Shown one piece after another: positions 25,562 to 25,961 of a DNA stretch of 25,961 bases. Positions within the stretch are counted from its first letter, which is position 1. Every line of letters starts with the position of its first letter. The stretch is from the NCBI GenBank assembly GCA_946495905.1, contig CAMMEP010000014.1:1-25961 (forward strand), in the 5' to 3' direction. A model generated the notes under the pieces. That model worked only from the letters and a program-made list of their open reading frames with translations, was not told where the DNA came from and ran no database searches. The position numbers and the translations under genes were made by a program. This DNA comes from an uncultured Clostridium sp. GTDB taxonomy: Bacteria > Bacillota > Clostridia > TANB77 > CAG-508.

Positions 25562-25617
25562 AAATAAAAAAGTATGGAAATTAGATTAACTAACATATTT
25601 TCATACTTTTTTATTTT
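25561..25617 (+). terminator. Bidirectional terminator between ysxC and the DUF951 gene
   Basis: AAAATAAAAAAGTATG at 25561-25576 pairs perfectly (16 bp) with 25602-25617, and GAAA/TTTT-type pairs extend it inward. The two genes converge on it. Confidence 0.75.
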
Positions 25618-25638
25618 TTATAATTATTCAGTAAAAGA

Positions 25639-25827
25639 TTATTTTTCTTCTTTTTCTATCTTTTTAGTTATCATTTTCAGTGCTTTTGGTCTTTCTACCA
25701 TTATAGTATGTCCACAACCTAAGCATTTCAATTTAAAATCTACACCTACTCTAGTTATTTCCCAAAGTTTACTACCACAAGGGTGTTGTTTTTTTGTTTT
25801 AACAATATCTCCAACTTGAAATTCCAT
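25639..25827 (-). CDS. DUF951 domain-containing protein
   Basis: This is a 62-residue protein of the DUF951 family, common and uncharacterised in Firmicutes. It begins MEFQVGDIVKTKKQHPCGSK and has CLGCGHTIMVERPK, giving a Cys set (C17, C35, C38) suggestive of a small beta barrel or zinc site. The ATG follows AGAAAGGA. It converges on ysxC. An element of the TTACAATTCA family lies upstream (25894-25944). Confidence 0.9.
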   Translation of the reverse strand: MEFQVGDIVKTKKQHPCGSKLWEITRVGVDFKLKCLGCGHTIMVERPKALKMITKKIEKEEK

Positions 25828-25893
25828 TTTCGTTTCCTTTCTCTATTTATTCTATTACACCTAATTTTTAGAATATATTTTATCTTTGAAGTG

Positions 25894-25944
25894 GTTACAA
25901 TTCACGATTGCTCCGACATTTTAGAACCAACTATGAATTGTAAC
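25894..25944. repeat. Small palindromic element, copy C, with 8-bp target duplication
   Basis: The 51-bp segment starts GTTACAATTCA and ends TGAATTGTAAC, an 11-bp perfect terminal inverted repeat. It is flanked on both sides by TTGAAGTG (25886-25893 and 25945-25952), the footprint of transposition. It carries no gene. Confidence 0.75.
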
Positions 25945-25961
25945 TTGAAGTGGAATCCTAT

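Overview
The window is AT-rich DNA from a low-GC, Gram-positive, spore-forming bacterium, most likely a member of the Clostridia. The sporulation regulator Spo0A, a BofA-family protein, a YaaL-like protein, a glmS ribozyme, a serine T-box leader and a SleB-like wall hydrolase all point that way. I cannot name a genus from the sequence alone. Most genes lie on the minus strand. glmS, serS and ysxC lie on the plus strand.

Layout from left to right. At 1-750 there is mobile-element debris: the promoter and SD-hairpin leader of a gene that starts just outside the window (it looks like a small holin-like toxin), and a tyrosine-recombinase relic whose catalytic core has been deleted. At 751-3663 (minus) are spo0A, a YigZ/IMPACT protein and a BaiN/HI0933-type flavoprotein. 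At 3809-5059 is a PLP enzyme of the methionine gamma-lyase-like family. At 5216-8311 are a membrane-anchored WG-repeat protein and a CNNM/HlyC-type CBS membrane protein. At 8501-10638 is a surface module: a sortase followed by a thioester-domain adhesin. At 10971-13157 is an OmpR-type two-component system. At 13535-15299 are trmB and an MscS channel. At 15437-16568 is the rpsF-ssb-rpsR operon. At 16961-19063 is a 700-residue adhesin-like protein with a prepilin-like N-terminus. At 19382-20080 is a SleB-like hydrolase, divergent from glmS (20581-22434), which has a self-cleaving ribozyme leader. At 22458-23122 are the yaaL-like gene and bofA, divergent from the T-box-controlled serS (23627-24913), which is followed by ysxC. 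The window ends with a DUF951 gene.

Several observations go beyond ordinary annotation. A family of small palindromic elements with TIR GTTACAATTCA occurs three times, one copy with a perfect 8-bp target duplication and one lying inside the predicted 5' leader of the response-regulator gene. Two Spo0A-box-like sites spaced one helical turn apart sit just upstream of the predicted sortase/adhesin promoter. The adhesin's LPRTG motif is at the extreme C-terminus with no membrane tail. A start-stop codon pair ends exactly at the glmS ribozyme cleavage site. Related GGGGACAG palindromes follow two unrelated genes.

Taken together, the window combines translation and housekeeping genes with envelope and surface functions (sortase, adhesins, wall hydrolase, GlmS, MscS) and sporulation control (Spo0A, BofA). 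I did not find a clearly new defence or biosynthetic system. The best candidate for new biology is the possible Spo0A-controlled sortase/thioester-adhesin operon.
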